Source: Lineus longissimus (Eukaryota; Nemertea; Pilidiophora; Heteronemertea; Lineidae). Taken from it: a stretch of 64,000 nt of DNA. Position numbers and translations under genes: made by a program. Within the stretch, counting starts at the first letter, position 1; every line of letters begins with the position of its first letter. The notes beneath the pieces were generated by a model. It saw only the letters and a program-made list of their open reading frames with translations. It was not told the DNA's origin and made no database searches. Shown here one piece after another: positions 61,601-64,000 of this stretch. The DNA is taken from positions 2,976,001-3,040,000 of the forward strand of contig NC_088322.1 of NCBI RefSeq assembly GCF_910592395.1, read 5' to 3'.

Positions 61601-62174
61601 ACCTGCAGCATCCCACATGGGGGGTGTATGGGAGAGGCAGATCAGGTCTGTTAGGAAAGTATTAGACGGCATAATAAAACAACAGAACCTGACAGATGAG
61701 ACTCTTAACACAATGATGTGCCTGGTTGAAGCCATAATAAATGGAAGACCCTTGACAAAGCTGTTGGATGACCCAGATGACTTACAACCTATCACACCAA
61801 ACCATTTGCTGCTACTGCGCCCGGGATCATGCCGACCTCCTGGACTATTTGATGAAACAGATCTGTACAGAAGAAAATGGAAGCAAGTGCAGTATCTCGC
61901 TGACCTGTTTTGGCGTAGGTGGACAAAGGAATATCTGACTGCCCTGCAAGAACGACAGAAATGGTGTCACGCAAGTCAAAACCTGAAACCAGATGACCTG
62001 GTTCTGATTGTAGATGACAATGCTCACAGGAATTCCTGGATGTTGGGACGAGTAATGGAGACGTATCCTGGAAAGGATGGCTGGGTGAGGTCAGCCAAAA
62101 TCAAAACACAGCATAATGAGCTGATAAGACCTGTCACCAAGCTGTGTTTACTTGAGTCGTCTGTTGATATCTAG
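58614..62174 (+). CDS. pol: BEL-3 RT, RNase H and integrase
   Basis: Open in the gag frame from just after the TGA to 62174 (about 1187 codons; the first ATG-like codon has no special standing). Reverse transcriptase has SDVKAMFNQV and MYVDDV (~307 residues after 58668), RNase H FSDASEGGLGATSYL, the integrase zinc site MRCRKRNAQP, and an integrase core with GLDYFGP, SDNGTNF and GGVWERQ, so D-D-E is complete. C-terminal DUF5641 part LIVDDNAHRNSWMLGRV. Apart from the upstream stop the enzyme part looks intact. Confidence 0.94.
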   Translation: MDILTVDTDKVDLLIGQDVSEALVPLEVKSHNYDPRGVPYAVRTTLGWTLNGPFEENERTDGHSCHFVNNDTSLQRQVEQFWKLDNLGDGTGLSMDDRKVIDLWDRTAVLHDGHYTLPIPFKQRPPNLPDNYTMAKKRLESLGRRLQKDATLHEKYNTEIKVPLEEGYAEVVPDEEMGRKDGMVWYLPHHPVLNPKKPGKTRIVFDCAAKHRGTSLNDNVLQGPDLTNKLIGVLLRFRQEKVGFTSDVKAMFNQVRVEKDHRDVLRFLYFDEGDMTKAPIHYRMRTHIFGGVWSPSAANYALKKTAADNASDFPPETAETVNRSMYVDDVLGSKPNDPEAIVLSTNLRELLKRGGMDVVKWASNSRVLLKAIPNSDLAKEMKDLDLDSDGLPMERALGMVWDVELDTFRPCITTQDRPMTKRGVLSILSSVYDPLGLVNPFVLKARTIFQDLCREGLGWDDEMSEDQQQQWNRWREDLPKLENFSVPRCLRSEDLDKIVHSQLHHFSDASEGGLGATSYLRQEDVNGRVHCALVMTKAKLTPLKTTTIPRLELTAAVEAVKLDKLLRSELEIPLCESIFWTDSMIVLYYIRNEAKRYQTFVANRVAKIHENTVPTQWRHVPTDQNPADDVSRGMTADELIGNDRWKHGPEFLKKPETDWPNQPIIDKHLTEGIEVKPEVKVYATGEIPDQGHQAISRIINHYSSWYRLKKGMAWLLRLKKVLRQKVRNKGNPVQGPSTSPCGGLTVNELWEAEQEVLKFVQRKAFDNVQSKTGKLRKLNPVLDDNGVLRVGGRLGNSNLPDQTKHQIILPKKGHVVDLIVQYFHNLTGHSGSERVLTEIRQKYWIIKGRLAIRRNITRCMRCRKRNAQPMTQQMVDLPTDRVAPPRAAFSHVGLDYFGPYHVKRGRCLVKRYGCIFTCLTTRAIHIEVAESLTTYSFINALQRFVSRRGTPIRIRSDNGTNFVGAQKELRRAIRELNLGRVEEYMRQREITWVFNPPAASHMGGVWERQIRSVRKVLDGIIKQQNLTDETLNTMMCLVEAIINGRPLTKLLDDPDDLQPITPNHLLLLRPGSCRPPGLFDETDLYRRKWKQVQYLADLFWRRWTKEYLTALQERQKWCHASQNLKPDDLVLIVDDNAHRNSWMLGRVMETYPGKDGWVRSAKIKTQHNELIRPVTKLCLLESSVDI

Positions 62175-62620
62175 TGAGCTTCGTGAACTGACACAGACAC
62201 TGAAATTACAGGATGTTCTTTTTGGTGTTGCGTGTTAAAGTTTGGCACGTGCGACCTTGTCTCATACAACCATTGATTGCTCATCCATGATATGTATTAC
62301 GGTATGCATGTAGGCCCATATTAGGCTGGATTATTAATAGGTTTCTAATAGGATTGTTTTTAAGGGATTTTGTCTCTTATTTAGGTTTAATTATCAGGTA
62401 AATGCTGGACTAGGACGCATTTATGGGGCCGGAATGTTACGGACAAAATCAATGTAGGCCTATACCACACTTCTTCTTACTTGTTGACGTAAAATTCTAG
62501 CATCTTTCTTTGGGATGGTCGTCAACCACGTTGTCAACAGGAACTTTCTGACAAAGTTAATTAACGTTATTCTCTTTGAAACTCTGGTAACTGGTAAAGC
62601 TAGGACAAATGAAATGGCCA

Positions 62621-63731
62621 GGGCCATTGTGCTCACCTCATGTGGAGGAAAGATGGATAAAGAGCATGGTATTGTGTCATGTAGTGTTAGGTTTGATGTA
62701 GGTCCAAGCAATTACAATTTCCCCAAAATGGCCAATTTACAGTACATTCGACCTCTGTGACCTTGAAAAGTAGGTCAAATCAAAGAAGACCTGGCTGACA
62801 CATTGAATGGTTGTTAGAATTAGATGTACCTATGATATAAAATTGGTGCCAATCGGGCAAGTCATTACTAGGAATAATGGCATTTTGAAGAATTTAGGAT
62901 TTGGCCCCCTCCCTGGAGGCCAAACGGCAAATCAGATCGCACCAAACTTCGGTACCTGAGATCACCTGACCAAGGGGTACATGTGTACTTAATTTGTGAT
63001 CAATAGTCATTGCAGTTAAGAAACGTGCCATAGTTACAGCTTGACAATGAATTTATGCCATTTGACCTCTGTGACCTTGACAAGAAGGTCAAATTAAAAA
63101 CCTGTGTGACATATACTGTATGGTGGTTAGATGTACCCATGATATCAAATCGGTGGCAATCGGGCAAGAAGTTAAGGAATAATCACATTTTTAAGGTTTT
63201 TGGATTTTGCCCCCTGGTGGTCAAGTGGTGAATCATATTGGACCAAACTTTGGTCCCTGAGATCACCTGACTAAGGGGTAAATGTGTACCAAATTTGGTA
63301 TCAATAGTCATTGCAGTTTAGAAACGTGCCATAGTTACATCCTAATGGCCAATTTACACCATTTGACCTCTGTGACCTTGAAAAGGAGGTCAAATCAAAA
63401 ACCCGGAGGATATATGATGCACCTTTGCTAGAAGTACCTACCATATTTTTTTCAAAATTTCCCGACTACTATTAAGGGAGATATTGCATATTTTCACTTT
63501 TAACGTTTGGCCCCCTGGTGGCCAAACCATAAAATGAATCGGACCGAAACTTGGTCTCCAAGGTGTCATTACATAAGGGTACATGTGTACCAAGTTTTAA
63601 CTCAATAGCTCTAACAGTTACAAAACGTGCCCTGCTAACGGACGACGGACGACGACGACGCCGACGACGACGACGACGACGACGACGACGGACGACGGAC
63701 GCGACGGTATGGGATAAGCTCACCTCTGCTA
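62621..63731. mobile_element. Non-autonomous repeat element inserted in the BEL-3 3' LTR
   Basis: About 1.1 kb with no coding capacity. It contains a roughly 300-bp unit, repeated about three times, with TTTGACCTCTGTGACCTTG (62749, 63060, 63361) and CCCCCTGGTGGCCAAA-like boxes. It ends with a GAC-repeat and GGGATAAGCTCACCT, and begins GGGCCATTGTGCTCACCT. I recognise this type of dispersed repeat from marine invertebrate genomes but not its class. It replaces about 14-16 bases of the LTR. Confidence 0.75.
63639..63705. repeat. (GAC)n microsatellite
   Basis: Imperfect GAC/GACG repeat. It generates spurious Arg-rich open frames on both strands. Confidence 0.95.
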
Positions 63732-64000
63732 AGCAGGATGTAGTCTCCTTTTAAGTAGGACAGGCGTCCACGGTGTGGTCCCGCTCGGCAGTGAGATATC
63801 AGAAGCCAAGAAAGCAACATCACGATAATTATAAGAACTCAAAGTCAAACTATTTTCAATATGATTTTCAATACTATTTCAGAGACATTTTAGAGTCCCC
63901 AGCTTTGTAAGTTTGATTCTGGTTGTCGATTTATATCAATTTCTCATGTCTTATATCTTTAGGTAAAATTAGCATTAGGCTTATTTCAATGATTATTAAT

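Larger units (their letters stand above)
55437..64000 (+). mobile_element. BEL/Pao LTR retrotransposon (BEL-3), right end beyond the window
   Basis: The left LTR starts TGTTACGGAC at 55437 and extends at least to 55901. The right LTR starts at 62435 with the same sequence and runs to the end of the window, enlarged by an insertion. Between them are gag-protease and RT-RNase H-integrase in one frame broken by a single TGA. The 5' leader (about 55906-56270) and 3' stretch 62175-62434 are non-coding. The target duplication cannot be checked. Confidence 0.92.
62435..64000 (+). repeat. 3' LTR of BEL-3 containing an insertion, truncated by the window end
   Basis: 62435-62620 matches 55437 onward and 63727-64000 matches 55634-55901. 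The intervening 1.1 kb is absent from the left LTR. Confidence 0.88.

Noticed and set aside
63472-63823. Arg-, Asp- or Ser-rich short open frames
   Set aside because: They are translations of the GAC microsatellite.
1-64000. tRNA or rRNA genes
   Set aside because: No cloverleaf with TTCRA-type box or rRNA core sequence was noticed on either strand by eye; a dedicated scan was not possible.

Overview
This window is eukaryotic DNA, probably from a marine invertebrate. It has spliceosomal introns with GT/AG borders and coherent phases, long AT-rich non-coding tracts, and recurrent words such as TACATGTA and TAGGCCTA that are common in echinoderm, hemichordate, amphioxus and mollusc genomes; the phylum cannot be fixed from this sequence. 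Almost every coding stretch belongs to a transposable element, and the elements are nested in one another. No tRNA, rRNA or convincing host gene is visible; the only possible host-like fragment is a C-terminal exon at 54131-54448.

Layout. (1) 12-14061: a ten-exon KDZ (Kyakuja-Dileera-Zisupton) transposase gene, 5'-incomplete and carrying a frameshift, with a BEL/Pao LTR retrotransposon (BEL-1, 4755-12944, minus strand, 5-bp target duplication GTGAT) in its last intron. (2) 14062-17305: non-coding. (3) 17306-43554: a Polinton/Maverick with terminal inverted repeats. It encodes protein-primed DNA polymerase B, a retroviral-type integrase with a chromodomain, an A32-like packaging ATPase, a major capsid protein, two penton-like proteins, an HNH-type protein and several small membrane or low-complexity proteins. 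A second BEL/Pao element (BEL-2, 31519-38950, identical 175-bp LTRs, target duplication ATACC) interrupts its integrase gene. (4) 43606-49868: a decayed Ngaro (DIRS-superfamily) element with the split-repeat order A1 - ORFs - B1 - A2 - B2, reverse transcriptase/RNase H and tyrosine recombinase. (5) 49869-54192: two Harbinger elements or fragments in opposite orientation that form a long inverted repeat, with a two-exon HARBI1-like transposase and Myb/SANT-like gene pieces. (6) 55437-64000: a third BEL/Pao element (BEL-3) whose right LTR carries a further roughly 1.1-kb insertion and runs off the window.

The most unusual signal is confined to the Polinton. It carries about 30 copies of a micro-element of roughly 29 bases made of two 11-base hairpins (4-bp stem, 3-base loop) joined by 3 bases. 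The copies lie in both orientations, inside many of the genes and at gene 3' ends. Different copies keep the pairing while changing the stem sequence (GGAC/GTCC, GAAC/GTTC, TGAC/GTCA, CAAC/GTTG, TGCC/GGCA, GACC/GGTC, GAGC/GCTC), and adjacent copies are spaced exactly 30 bases apart. This resembles double-hairpin elements of some organelle genomes, Rickettsia palindromic elements and the hairpin 3'-end signals of mimivirus. I know of no description of it in Polintons.

The Polinton genes would together copy (PolB), integrate (integrase) and package (ATPase, capsid, pentons) the element. Nearly all their start codons sit in a TAAATG-like context, and two divergent genes share a 10-bp palindrome containing both start codons. 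A capsid maturation protease was not found. The integrase is broken by BEL-2, so this copy is probably no longer autonomous.
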